A stretch of 64,000 nt of DNA from Larix kaempferi. Its lineage: Eukaryota; Streptophyta; Pinopsida; Pinales; Pinaceae. Each line of letters opens with the position of its first letter. Positions within the stretch are counted from its first letter, which is position 1. This document shows positions 47,500 through 58,032 of the stretch, piece by piece. The stretch spans positions 47,198,001-47,262,000 of the forward strand of contig BSBM01000486.1 of assembly GCA_027924585.1 (NCBI GenBank), written 5' to 3'. Under the pieces are notes generated by a model. The model searched no databases. It worked only from the letters and a program-made list of their open reading frames with translations, and was not told the origin of the DNA. Position numbers and translations under genes: made by a program.

Positions 47500-47800
47500 C
47501 CTGAATGAACAGGTGGGGGATTGTATCGTCCCCAGACTCTGGTCCCAGAATTGAGCCATAGATTGGGTCTCTGATAATGAAGTCCTGAATGAACAGGTAG
47601 GGGATTGTATCTTCCCCAGACTCTGGTCCTAGAATTGAGCCGTAGACTGGGTCTCCGATAATGAAGTCCTAAATGAACAAGTAGGGGATTGTATCTTCCC
47701 CGGACTCTGGTCCCAGAATTGAGCCGTAGACTGGGTCTTCGATAATGAAGTCCTGAATGAACAGGTGGGGGATTGTATCTTCCCTGGACTTCGGTCCAGA
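47500..47800. repeat. Minisatellite 2 of copia B, 84-bp unit, four copies
   Basis: ggggattgtatcttcccc-like cores recur at about 47521, 47605, 47689 and 47773. agtcctgaatgaacaggt lies before each core. Confidence 0.9.
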
Positions 47801-47834
47801 ATTGATCCATAGACTGATGTCTCCGAGAATTGAA

Positions 47835-48312
47835 GATAGGACTGCATCGTCCCTGGACCTCGGTTCAAAATGTACGTGAGGACTGCATCGTCCATGAACT
47901 GGGTTCAAAATGTACTTGAGAGGACTGCATCGTCCGTGAACTGGGTTCAAAATGTACGTGAGGACTGCATCGTCCATGAAATGGGTTCAAAATGTACGTG
48001 AGAGGACTGCATCGTCCATGAACTGGGTTCAAAATGTACGTGATGGGATTGCATCATCCCTAGACATGAGACTTGTCTTAAAGGTACATGTGAGGACTGC
48101 ATCGTCCATGAACTGGGTTCAAAATGTATGTGATGGGATTGCATCATCCCTAGACATGAGACTTGTCTTAAAGGTATGTGTGAGGACTGCATCGTCCATG
48201 AACTGGGTTCAAAATGTATGTGATGGGATTGCATCATCCCTAGACATGAGACTTGTCTTAAAGGTACGTGTGAGGACTGCATCGTCCCTAGACATGAGAT
48301 TTGTCTTAAAGT
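47835..48312. repeat. Minisatellite 3 of copia B, compound units
   Basis: Short units (gactgcatcgtccatgaact, gggttcaaaatgtacgtg) come first. Longer units follow that add gggattgcatcatccctaga and catgagacttgtcttaaagg. The same phrases occur, reverse oriented as expected, in G at 56850-57130. Confidence 0.88.
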
Positions 48313-48452
48313 GATAAGGATTGATCATCCTGGAACTTGATCTGGATTGTATCATCCATGGACCTATGTCCTAAAGAGAGCGGGATTGATCATCCTGTAA
48401 TATGATCGTATGTGTTGCAGGGTATGCTGCTATGTATTGATGATATGTATTC

Positions 48453-48803
48453 ATGAGGATACTTGTATGTATACTTGTATTGATGATGATACTTGTATTG
48501 ATGATATGTATTGATGAGGATACTTGTATTGATGATGTGTATACTTGTATTGGTATGGATACTAATATTGATGATCTAGATGATCCAGATGTTGTAGATC
48601 GTGATAATCCAGATGCTGTAGATCGAGATGATCCAAATGCTGTAGATCGTGATGATCCAGATGCTGTAGATCGAGATGATCCAGATGCTGTAGATCGAGA
48701 TGTTCCAGATGCTGTAGATCGTGATGATCCAAATGCTGTAGATCGAGATGATCCCAATGCTGATGATCGTATGATGACGATGCTGATGATCGTGAGGATC
48801 TAG
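48453..48803 (+). repeat. Minisatellite 4 of copia B, 24-bp unit with an acidic open frame
   Basis: gatgctgtagatcgagatga-type units repeat about nine times. In the sense frame (48453-48803, 116 codons) they read VDRDDPDA repeatedly. G has a comparable sense frame with ten-residue units. Translation is unproven. Confidence 0.8.
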
Positions 48804-48989
48804 ATGTTGATGTTGTTGTAGCTGTTCGAGTGCTGCAGAAGATAAAGACTCAGTACTGAAGATGTTGATGTTCCAGTAACTGCTTGAGTTACTGATGATG
48901 TTGAGAAAGCTTCCAATGATTTATAGATGTATCATGTATGATGTTGATGACTCCTTGCTCGTGCAGATGCTGTTATAATATCCTTCTCA

Positions 48990-49000
48990 TTAAGGGGGAG
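48990..49000 (+). promoter_or_regulatory. Polypurine tract of copia B
   Basis: ttaagggggag directly precedes TGTTGAGATA at the 3' LTR start. Confidence 0.8.
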
Positions 49001-49604
49001 TGTTGAGATATTGTAACTTCAAAGAATATTATATTTGTACTTTATTATTCTGGAGATGTTTCATTCCTCCTTGAAGATCTTATTGTATATCTGGAGATGT
49101 TTATTCCTCCGTCAGATTGTGGTAACTTGGGTTATTAGACTTCCCTAGTGGGGGTCGGCCTTGTATGTGTTATGTGGGTCAAAGGGTTATTAGACCACCC
49201 TAGAGGGGTCGGCCCAGTTAGTTGTAATGGGGTATTTAACCCAATGGTTAAATACGAGCCTACATGATTTGTGTAAAAGACAAGTCGGAGTAGTGTATAA
49301 ATAGAGGAGGTGTATTCCTCATTTAACACACACTCACTCACTTGAGAGTGGCGCACTTATGAGAGAGAGGTCTGCTATGGAGAAGGAGGAGCTTATGCTC
49401 AGGGTTACATCTTTTCTATTTGCTGGTCATCTATATTGAGGAAGCTTTGCTGGGTTTTCTACCCCATGAGGGTTTCCCAGGATAAATCTGTGTCTCTTGT
49501 GTTTATGCTGTGCTTGTTGTTTCTTCAGTGATCCTGTATATGCTATTATTGTGAAATGGAATGTAATGCTGCTATTTTCTGTCTTAGCATATTAACCATC
49601 AACA
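49001..49604 (+). repeat. 3' LTR of copia B, last bases replaced at a deletion junction
   Basis: It matches 42238-42841 up to cttagcatattaa (49595), with TATAAATAG at 49296-49304. The final bases read ccatcaaca instead of atcttaaca. They fit the chromovirus RT phrase encoding (A)-I-N-K, so E sequence probably begins at about 49596. Confidence 0.85.
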
Positions 49605-52146
49605 AGATCACGATCAAGTACCGGTTTCCATTGCCGAGGATGGACGACTTGATGGATTGCTTGAGTGGAGCGAAGTACTTCACGAAGATTGACCTGAAGA
49701 GCGGTTATCACCAGATTCAGGTTAGAGAAGGAGATGAATGGAAAACAACATTCAAGACCACGGAAGGGTGATATGAGTGGTTAGTCATGCCATTCGGATT
49801 GACTAATGCACCCAATACATTCATGCAGTTGATGAATGAGGTACTGAAGCCATTCTTGGGTAAGTTCATCGTAGTCTACCTAGAAGACATCTTGATATTT
49901 AGTCGAACCAAGACAGAACACTTGGGACACATTCGACAAGTATTGTAGAAGTTGCAGGAAGAGAAGCTAATGGTGAACTTGCAAAAATGTTTCTTCATGA
50001 AGGAAGAACTAGTGTACTTGGGATTTGTAATCTCAGGTAAAGGGTTAGTGATGGACCCGGAAAAGGTGAAGGCAATATTGGATTGGCCAGAACCGACAAG
50101 TACGACTGGAGTAAGGAGTTTCCATGGACTTGCCAGTTTCTACAGGAAGTTCATTCGGGGATTCAGTTGGATTTGTGCACCTTTGACAGAGTGCGTGAGA
50201 AAAGGGGAGTTCAAGTGGACGGAAACTGCCCAACGAGCTTTCGACAAGTTGAAGGAAAAGGTCATTGAGAGGCTAGTGTTGGCACTCCCAGATTTCGACA
50301 AATTTTTCGAGGTTGATTGCGACGCTAGTGGAATGGAAATTGGAGTAGTGTTGAGCTAGGAGGGCCAACCAATTGCATTCTTCAGTGAGAAGTTGGATGA
50401 TGTGAAGCGGAAATATTCGGTCTATGACCAGGAATTTTATGCTATTGTCCAAGCATTGAAGAAGTGGAGGCATTATTTATTTCCAAAAGAATTTGTGTTA
50501 TACATAGATCACCAAGCATTGAGGTATCTAAATACTTAGTCGAAGTTGAATCAGTGGCACATGAAATTGGTTGAATTCCTACAAGGATATACTTTCATGT
50601 TGCGACGTAAGTCGGGAAAGTCGAACAAGGTTGTCGATGCGCTGAGTCGAAGTGTTTCATTGCTGAACACGACGACAGTTCAGGAAATAGGAATAGAGTT
50701 AGTGAAGGCAGAGTATGCGACTGACGAGGATTTTGTGAAAGAATGGGAGGCTTGTCGTGAACCGTGGAGTGTCGACATAACTCCATACTTGGATTACTTC
50801 ATACAAGAGGGATACCTATTCAAGGGACAACAATTGTGTATTCCCAGCAGATGCATTAGAGAGAACCTAATCCGAGAATTGCATAGCGGTGGATTAGCAT
50901 GTCATTTTGGCATCGACAAGACCAAGGCATTGGTCGAAGAGAAGTATTGTTGGCCAGGAATGATGACAGATGTCCGGAATTGGGTACGACAGTGTCGAGT
51001 TTTCCAGTTGGAAAAAGGAAGAAGTCAGAACACAGGGTTATATACACCATTACTTGTCTCGGATACCACATGGGAGCACCTGAGCATGGATTTTGTGCTA
51101 GGATTGCCTAAGACACAGCAAGGAAGCGACTCAATCTTTGTTGTAGTCGACATATTTTTGAAGATGGAACACTTTATTCCTTGTTGGAAGACAAGTGACA
51201 CCACCGACATTGCTGTACTATTCTTCAAGGAGGTAGTCAGATTGCAAGGGATGCTGAAGAGTATCACATCAGACAAAGATACCAAGTTTATGGGACAGTT
51301 TTGGAGAACCCTATGGAAGAAACTGAACACGAGGTTGCAATTTAGCTTAGCATATAATCCGCAGATAGACGAACAAACTGAGGCGGTGAATATAAGTTTG
51401 GGAAACCTTCTAAGGTGTTTGACGGTCGAAAGACCCAAGCAATGGGAGAACGTGTTGGCGCAAGTGGAGTTTGCATACAACAATTCTGTGAATCGATCGA
51501 TAGGTTTGAGCCCATTCTAGATTGTTTAGGGAAGAATCCCACATGGAGTGGTAGATTTGGTTGAGTTACCAAAAAAAGTCAGGAAAAGCACAGATGCAGA
51601 ATCATTTGTAGAGCATATGAAAGAAGTGCTGCATGAAGATGTGTGAAGGAATATAGAAAAGAGTAACGCAATATACAAGTTGAGAGCCGACAGAAAGAAG
51701 AGGCTACAGTCATTCAACGAATGAGACTTAGTCTATGCACATTTGCAGAAGGAGAGATTTCCAATAGGAACATATAACAAGTTGAAGCTGAAGGAGATTG
51801 GACCATGTAAGATTCTGAAGAAGATTTCAGACAACGCTTATGTGTTGGAGCTGCTGAAGGACTTGAGCATTTCACCAATGTTCAATATTTCAGATCTATG
51901 CAAGTTTGAAGAGGGTTCAAGCAACAGAAGTACAGAAGTGTTGAACATCGACTAGACGGTGCAGATTCCAGATTGACACAAAGAGGAAATCACAGAAGTA
52001 ATAGAGGAAGGTGAAGTCAAGCGTACGCGAAGGAAGGAATACTTAGTGCGATGGAAAGACAATAAGTTGCAGAAGGCGACATGGATTTCTGAAGAAGAGT
52101 TTAGGAGACTGACGGAGCAGTTGAGTTCTTTTTTACCTAGGGAGTG
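49605..52146 (+). pseudogene. Chromovirus E RT, RNase H, integrase and chromodomain
   Basis: One frame is interrupted by stops at 49769, 49946, 50357, 50537, 51518, 51527, 51644, 51722, 51953 and 51974. [43 protein letters not shown] and the catalytic YLED, where YVDD is expected. RNase [18 protein letters not shown]. Integrase zinc finger: HSGGLACHFG...QCRVFQ, the last Cys changed to Phe. Core: LSMDFVLGLP, TSDKDTKF and NPQIDEQTEAVN, with all three acidic residues present. A GPY/F-like GPCKILKKI follows. The chromodomain at about 51998-52110 (RKEYLVRWKDNKLQKATWIS) classes E as a chromovirus; such domains can steer integration to marked chromatin. Most stops look like C-to-T changes in Gln or Arg codons. 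Confidence 0.92.
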
Positions 52147-53177
52147 TGATGCAGGAGCATCGGGGCCTAGGAAGAACAGTCGAACTTAATCGAGAAAAAA
52201 AAGGCCGACCAGAGGGAGTGCCGAGGACCACTGGTGAGGGAGAGCAGATTGGCTACCATAGTCAATAAGTCACATAGGAGTAGTCGATATGCGATCGAAA
52301 GAAGATGCGAAGGTCGAGAGTCAACATGTGAGAGGTTGACAGATGACAGAGTTGCAGCGGAGACGTCGAGGATTAACATGTTGTCGAGTCACAACTCCAA
52401 CAGGTTTTGGGCATGAGCCAAACGAGGAGGAAGGGGTGGACTGGAGAAGCTTGAAAGTGTGAAGGGAAGCCAATGGGTATGTCGAAGGATGATGAAAGAT
52501 GGTATGGTCGAGGCGGTGATAAGACCGACTACTGTAGTAGTGTCAGAAGGACACACAGAAAGTCAAGGAGAGTACTTGGCAGCTGTTTGGGGGTGCTAAG
52601 GAAGTTATTAGCAGTTATTGCAGGTGGTTGGGATCGTGATAGATGTCTCCATGGGTGGATATTGTACAGTACGACAGAGGCGCTGACAATTGCAGGTCTC
52701 AAGGATCAGGGCGATCGGTGGACATAGGAAGAGTGTTTCGGGAGTTGGAGTCAACCTCGGGATGCGCAACTAAGAGAAGAAAGGTAGAAGACTTGTGCGC
52801 AGGCATAGAGGAGGTAGTTCAGTCACTCGGGAAAGAGTTGGAAGAGAGTATAACTCAAGAGAAGATTTGTAGATTGGATAGGAGAGTTCACACATCTACA
52901 GAGTGCAAAGGAGATCGAGCCATAGCTCAAAGTTCCACAGTGAACCAAGAGAGGGTGCAGATCGACACACTGAAATAACACATAGCTACTTCTGTATTGT
53001 AACAGGCTAAGGCCGGCATAGTTAGTTGTTTTACATTCCTTGCATTTCACATTGTAACCGATTGATTTGAAGTAATAGAAGCCAGCTTCTGGAATCCTAT
53101 TTACATCTTGTTTATGTGGACACGTGTGTTATGTGTAATCTTTAAGCAAGAACGCTTGTCGGGGTGACCTTGCATCA
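52147..53177 (+). repeat. 3' LTR of chromovirus E
   Basis: It runs from tgatgcaggagcatcg to ttgcatca and is the partner of 27236-28264. It is followed by a primer site and E leader sequence instead of flanking DNA. Confidence 0.9.
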
Positions 53178-53260
53178 GTTGGTATCAGAGCGGAAGAATC
53201 CTGTAAGTGAAAGAATCATGCAAGAGGAAGGCAGTGATATCAACCTAACTACGTCAAGTG
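53178..53260 (+). mobile_element. Start of a second, tandem E copy
   Basis: TGGTATCAGAGC (53180-53191) and the following leader, including gatatcaacctaactacgtc, match 28267-28335 of E. The E 3' LTR therefore also served as the 5' LTR of another E copy, whose remainder is cut off by F at 53261. Confidence 0.8.
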
Positions 53261-53760
53261 TGTTAAAATAATGTAACTGTGGAATATATTCTTTTATATT
53301 ATTGTATTCCTCCTCCAGGAGATGATGGTCATGTAATTAATAATGTAAAGGTCATTGAAAGAATCAATGTAAACCCTAGGACATGTGTCAGCCTAAAGAA
53401 ACCCCCAAAAGATTATTATATTATGTAATTGACCAGTCAAGTAGAGAAGTCGGCCCTGTTGGGGAATTTGTCACCCCAACGGAAGAATATAAATAGAAGT
53501 TCTCTCTCTCATTTGTATTCACTCATTCACTCAAAAAAGTTTGCATTAGTGAAGAGAGAGAGGTGCGCACAAGTGGGGAAGCAGATTTGTCTTGGGGAAC
53601 TTTTGTACTTTATGATTTCTATATTGAGGAAGGATTTACTGGGGTTTTCTCCCTTTATGGTTTCCCCGAGAGAATCTCTGTGTTCATTGTGTTTATCCTG
53701 TGCTTGTTTATATTTCAGTAATTGTTTATATGCTGTATGTTGTTCAAGTAAAAACTAACA
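53261..53760 (+). repeat. 5' LTR of copia F
   Basis: It begins TGTTAAAATAATG and ends AAAACTAACA, is 500 bp long and contains TATAAATAG at 53488-53496. Layout and motifs resemble the A and B LTRs, but the sequence is a distinct subfamily. Confidence 0.85.
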
Positions 53761-53772
53761 TGGTATCAGAGC
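53761..53772 (+). promoter_or_regulatory. Primer binding site of copia F
   Basis: TGGTATCAGAGC abuts the LTR. A splice-donor-like caaagtgGTAAGA lies near 54164, matching A. Confidence 0.9.
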
Positions 53773-54215
53773 TGACCTGAAAGATTACATTGTGCAGCTG
53801 CAAAAATTAGGGCTTTTGACACAAGTGGAATTTTGGAGTTCTCTCAACATAGGATTGATCTCCTCAACAAAATCAAAATTTAGAGACCAAGATCGATCTT
53901 TTTGGTTGGGAAGAACCCCGATATCTATCAAACCCTAGTTTTGGTTTTTGACCAGAAAACCAGAAAACCAGAAATTGCAGATCCAAAATTCGCAAGTCAC
54001 TTTTGAGGGGTAAATTTTTGGATTTTCAAAATATGAGCACACCAGCTTGCTTGCCTTATTCAATTGCATCTCCTTGTCCAGACAGAAGTTTGAAATTCCA
54101 ATTTTGAATTTTTAGGGTTTCTCTGTCAAACCCTAGTCAGCCCCAGATCCAGCAAATCAAAGTGGTAAGATCTATAGACTTTTCTATTTCCATTTGAGGT
54201 TCTCATTATAGAAAA

Positions 54216-55635
54216 ATTACAAGCAATACCAAGCTTGATGAAAAGCTTGAAGGAGTTGAGAACTTCAAATCGTAGAAGTATAGAGTTATGCTCATCCTTG
54301 AGGAGCATGAACTAGAAGACTATGTGAAGGAAGGACTTACAGAACCAGAGGGAGATGAAGATAATGCAAGGAATAAGAAGAATATGATCAAAGCAAAGAG
54401 GATCATTGCTGATTCCATCAAGGATCATTTGATACCCCATGTGTCTTCCAAGAAGACACCAAAATAGATGTTTGATGCCTTGACTAGCTTGTTTGAAGGA
54501 AAGAACATCAACAGAAAGATGACCTTGAGAAATCAAATCAATGGTGTGAAGAGTATGAAGTCTGATTCCATGCACTCATACTTCTCCAGAGTATCCCAGA
54601 TTAAAGAACAACTATAAGCCATCGGGGATATGATAGAGGATGCAGAAGTTGTGATGACTACCCTGAATGGTCTCCCCCGAGATTGGGAACCATTTGTTCA
54701 TGGCATTTGTGCCAGAAAGAAACTAATCAAGTTCAAAAACCTATGGGAAGAATGTTTCCAAGAAGAAGAAAGAATAGTCGTAAGAGAGGAGAAATTAAAT
54801 GATGATGAAGATCAAGCTTTAGATACTCATGCTAAAGGCGGGAAGAAGAGGAAGAAAAACCCTCATCCCCGAGAAGACTCTCCAAGAAGACCCCAGAAGA
54901 AGAGAAGAACCAGAAAGGATTTCTCTTCAATTGAATGTTACTCATGCCACAAGACTGGACACATTGCAAGGAATTGTCCAAACAAATATGGACATCACAA
55001 GAAGCAGAAGAAGCGGTTTCATGCTCATGCAACGAAAGATAGTGATGATGCTGACAAGACCAGAGATAATGAAGACTCTAGTGAAGAATATGTTCTTATC
55101 TCAGCACTCACTGGTTCAGTATCTCATGGAAGTGATACTTGGATAGTTGATAGTGGATCTTAAAAGCACATGACAAGATACAAAGAATCCTTGTCTCACC
55201 TCATCCAGAAGGAATCTCCACACAAGGTAAAACTTGGAGATGACTACCAATATCCCATCAAAGGTATGGGATAAGCCTCTTACAAGTTGGACTCTGGGAA
55301 GTCCATGGACATGAAAGATGTACTTTATGTACCTGGGTCGAAGAAGAACCTTCTATCTATTTCAACATTAGATAAGAAAGGTTTTTGAGTTGCATTTGTA
55401 GATGGTGAAGTTCTCATGTGGCCTAAAGGGAAGACTATTGATGATGCAGTAGTCATTGGAGTAGAAGAAGGAGGACTTTACAAACTGAAGGGTCATGCAG
55501 ATACATCAATGATGGCTAGTACCATGAACCCCTGTGAGCTATGGCATAGGAGACTAGATCATATACACTATAAGGCCTTACCAATTTTAAGTAAGATGGT
55601 GACTGGATTACCAGAGATCCAGGTGGATCATGAAG
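54216..55635 (+). pseudogene. Copia F gag, protease and integrase N-terminus
   Basis: By comparison with A, gag codon 1 has become ATT (54216). Stops in the same frame lie at 54273, 54465, 54615, 55161, 55272 and 55386. The parts are still clear: gag (LEGVENFK, IIADSIKDHLIPHVSS, GKNINRKMTLRNQI), CCHC knuckle CYSCHKTGHIARNC (about 54939-54980), acidic linker, protease TWIVDSGS (about 55137) and the gag-pre-integrase region LWHRRLDHIHYKALP. The frame is cut at VDHE by G. Not functional. Confidence 0.88.
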
Positions 55636-56239
55636 TGTTAAGATTTAATATGCTTAGACAGAAAATATTAGCATTGCATTTCATGTCACAATAATAGCAT
55701 ATACATGATCACTAAAAGAACAACAAGCACAACATAAACACAAGCGATACAAATTTATCCTGGGAAACCCTCATGGGGTAGAAAACTCAGCAAAGCTTTC
55801 TCAATATAGACGATCAACAATACAGAGATGTATATCCCAAACATGAGCTCCTTCTCGTCCATAGCAGATCTCTCTCTCTCACCTATGCGCCATTCACAAG
55901 TGAGTGAATAATGAGTGAGTGTGTTAAATGAGGAACACACCTCCTCTATTTATACACAACTCCGACTTGACCTTTACACTAACTAGGTCGGCCCCAACTT
56001 AACCATTTAGCATAATGTGACAGGGCCGACCCCACTAGGGTGGTCTAATAACCCTTTAACCCACATGAATGATACAGGGCTGACCCTCACTAGGGAAGTC
56101 TAATAACCCAAGTTACCACATTCTACACGGAGGAATAAAACATCTCCGGATATACAATAAGGTCTTCACTGAGGAATGAAACATCTCCGGAATAATAAAT
56201 TACAAATATAATATTCTTAAAAGTTACAATATTTCAACA
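55636..56239 (-). repeat. 3' LTR of copia G
   Basis: On the minus strand it starts TGTTGAAATATTG and ends ATCTTAACA. The TATA box (ctatttata on plus) is at 55946-55954. Confidence 0.92.
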
Positions 56240-56250
56240 CTCCCCCTTAA
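56240..56250 (-). promoter_or_regulatory. Polypurine tract of copia G
   Basis: Plus-strand ctcccccttaa, i.e. ttaagggggag in element sense, touches the 3' LTR. Confidence 0.8.
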
Positions 56251-56448
56251 CGAGAAGGATATTATAACAACATTTGCAGGAGAAAGGAGTCATCAACTAC
56301 ATGATACATGATACATCTATAAATCATTGGAAGCTTTCTTTAAATCATTCAGTTATTGGAACATAATCAATACTGGAACATCATCATCGCCAGTCTTGAG
56401 TATTCATCTTCTGCAGCACTCGATCAGCTACAACATCATCATCTGGAT

Positions 56449-56700
56449 CTACTGATCAACATCATCATCTGGATCCTCATGATCAACAACATCATCATCT
56501 AGATCATCACGATCAACAGCATCGTCATCTAGACCATCACGATCAACAACATCGTCATCTAGACCATCACGATCAACAACATTGTCATCTAGATCATCAC
56601 GATCAACAACATTGTCATCAAGACCATCACGATCAACATATGGATCCTCTCGATCAACAACATCAACATAGAAGCATACTCTGCAATGTACAAGATCCAA
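56449..56700 (-). repeat. Minisatellite of copia G with an acidic open frame, 30-bp unit
   Basis: catcatctagatcatcacga-type units repeat about seven times. In element sense they read DRDDLDDNVV / DRDGLDDDVV over 83 codons. Compare the 24-bp VDRDDPDA array of B. Translation is unproven. Confidence 0.78.
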
Positions 56701-57135
56701 TTACAGGATGATCAATCCTGCTCACTTTAGGACATAAGTCCAAAGATGATACAATCCTATCACGTGCATTTTGAACCAAACGTTCAGGGACGATGCAGTC
56801 CTATCACGTACATTTTGAAGCAAATGTTCAGGGACGATGCAGTCCCGATCTGCTTATAGGATGATCAATCCTTCTCACTTTAAAACACCTCTCATGTCTA
56901 GGGATGATGCAATCCCGATCTACTTACAAGATGATCAATCCTTATCACTTTAAGACACCTCTCATGTCTAGGGACGATGCAATCCCGATCTACTGACAGG
57001 ATGATCAATCCTTATCACTTTAAGACACCTCTCATGTCTAGGGACGATGCAATCCTGATCTACTTACAGGATGATCAATCCTTATCACTTTAAGACATCT
57101 CTCATGTCTAGGGACGATGCAATCCCGACCATAGT
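56700..57135. repeat. Minisatellite of copia G, unit about 71 bp
   Basis: caggatgatcaatccttatc, actttaagacacctctcatg and tctagggacgatgcaatccc repeat in order four to five times. They are the reverse complement of phrases in B minisatellite 3. ggatgatcaatcc is an imperfect palindrome. Confidence 0.88.
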
Positions 57136-57179
57136 GCCAATCCTTTTTCATACTGGATGTGACCTAGATTAAATCTAGG

Positions 57180-57670
57180 ATTTTACCACCTGTGAACGAT
57201 CACTTGCTTCTGCACTGAGCAGTCCAGGAGCGAACATTACATCATTACAGGACCTGCGAATGATTACCTGTTGCTAGACTGAGCAGTCCAGGAGTGAACA
57301 TTACATCATTCCATTCAACCACAGAGCCAATACTATTTCAACTAGGGTGTGACCTAGATGAGATCTAGGATTTTACAACCTATGAATGATCACTTGCTAA
57401 TCTATGAGCGAACATTACATCATTATAGGACCTGCGAATGATCACCTGCTACTACACTAAGCAATCTAGGAGCGAACATTACATCATTCCAGTCAACCAC
57501 AGAGCTAGTACTATTTCAACTGGGGTGTGACCTAGATCAGATCTAGGATTTACAACCTATGAATGATCACCTGCTAATCCAGGAGCGAACATTACATCAT
57601 TACAGGTTTTGTGAATGATCACTTACTGCTATGTTGAGCAGTCCAGGAGCGCACATTACATCATTCACCA
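57180..57670. repeat. Minisatellite of copia G, unit about 120 bp
   Basis: atgaatgatcac-ttgct, aggagcgaacattacatcat and tgacctagat-agatctagg recur about four times with indels. Confidence 0.8.
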
Positions 57671-58020
57671 ACATCTTTCTCGAAGACAAGAGTCTACGAA
57701 TCAATTCAGGGACCAAAGTCTGGGGATGATACAATCCCTCTCGTCCACTAGGGACCACTTCTTAGAGACATATGTCTACGGTTCAATTCAAGGACCGAAG
57801 TACAGGGATGATACAATCCCTCTCATCCACTAGGGACCACTTCTCAACCTTATCGTTGATATCATCAACCTCATCATCGGGATAGGTAACCTCATCATCG
57901 ACCTCATTGTTGGAACAGGTAACCTCATCATCAATACATGTATCCTCATCATCGATACAAGTATCCACATCATCTGCCTTACCATCGATGCAGGCAATCT
58001 CATCATCAACGACCATATCA

Positions 58021-58032
58021 CTCCCCCTTTCG
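58021..58032 (-). promoter_or_regulatory. Internal second polypurine tract of copia G
   Basis: In element sense cgaaagggggag is followed by tgatatggtc, at the end of the RNase H relic. It matches the internal tract of B. Confidence 0.6.

Larger units (their letters stand above)
42238..49604 (+). mobile_element. Copia B, non-autonomous, nested in the D 3' LTR
   Basis: LTRs at 42238-42841 and 49001-49604 (604 bp) flank a tRNA-Met primer site, a repeated leader, a gag scrap, about 1.3 kb of splice-marked non-coding sequence, a C-terminal RT/RNase H relic, two polypurine tracts and four minisatellites. There is no protease or integrase. The left flank CTTCA is not repeated on the right, where E pol begins directly, so the right flank was lost by deletion. 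The LTR and internal plan match G, so this is a replicating family, not a one-off decay product. Confidence 0.88.
27236..53177 (+). mobile_element. Chromovirus E (Ty3/gypsy), split by D and B
   Basis: The LTRs at 27236-28264 and 52147-53177 (1,029 and 1,031 bp) have ends TGATGCA...TGCRTCA. The internal order is gag, protease, RT, RNase H, integrase, chromodomain. D is inserted in pol just before RT (30368), and B lies inside D. The pol sequence between the Asn-Lys-Ala before D and the [11 protein letters not shown] after B is missing, an estimated 150-180 bp. No target duplication is visible because the 3' LTR is followed by a second E leader. The gene set carries many stops, so it is long dead. 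Confidence 0.88.

Noticed and set aside
47377-47977. Minus-strand proteins of 60-116 aa in the B 3' region
   Set aside because: They are antisense frames of the 84-bp minisatellite with no domain.
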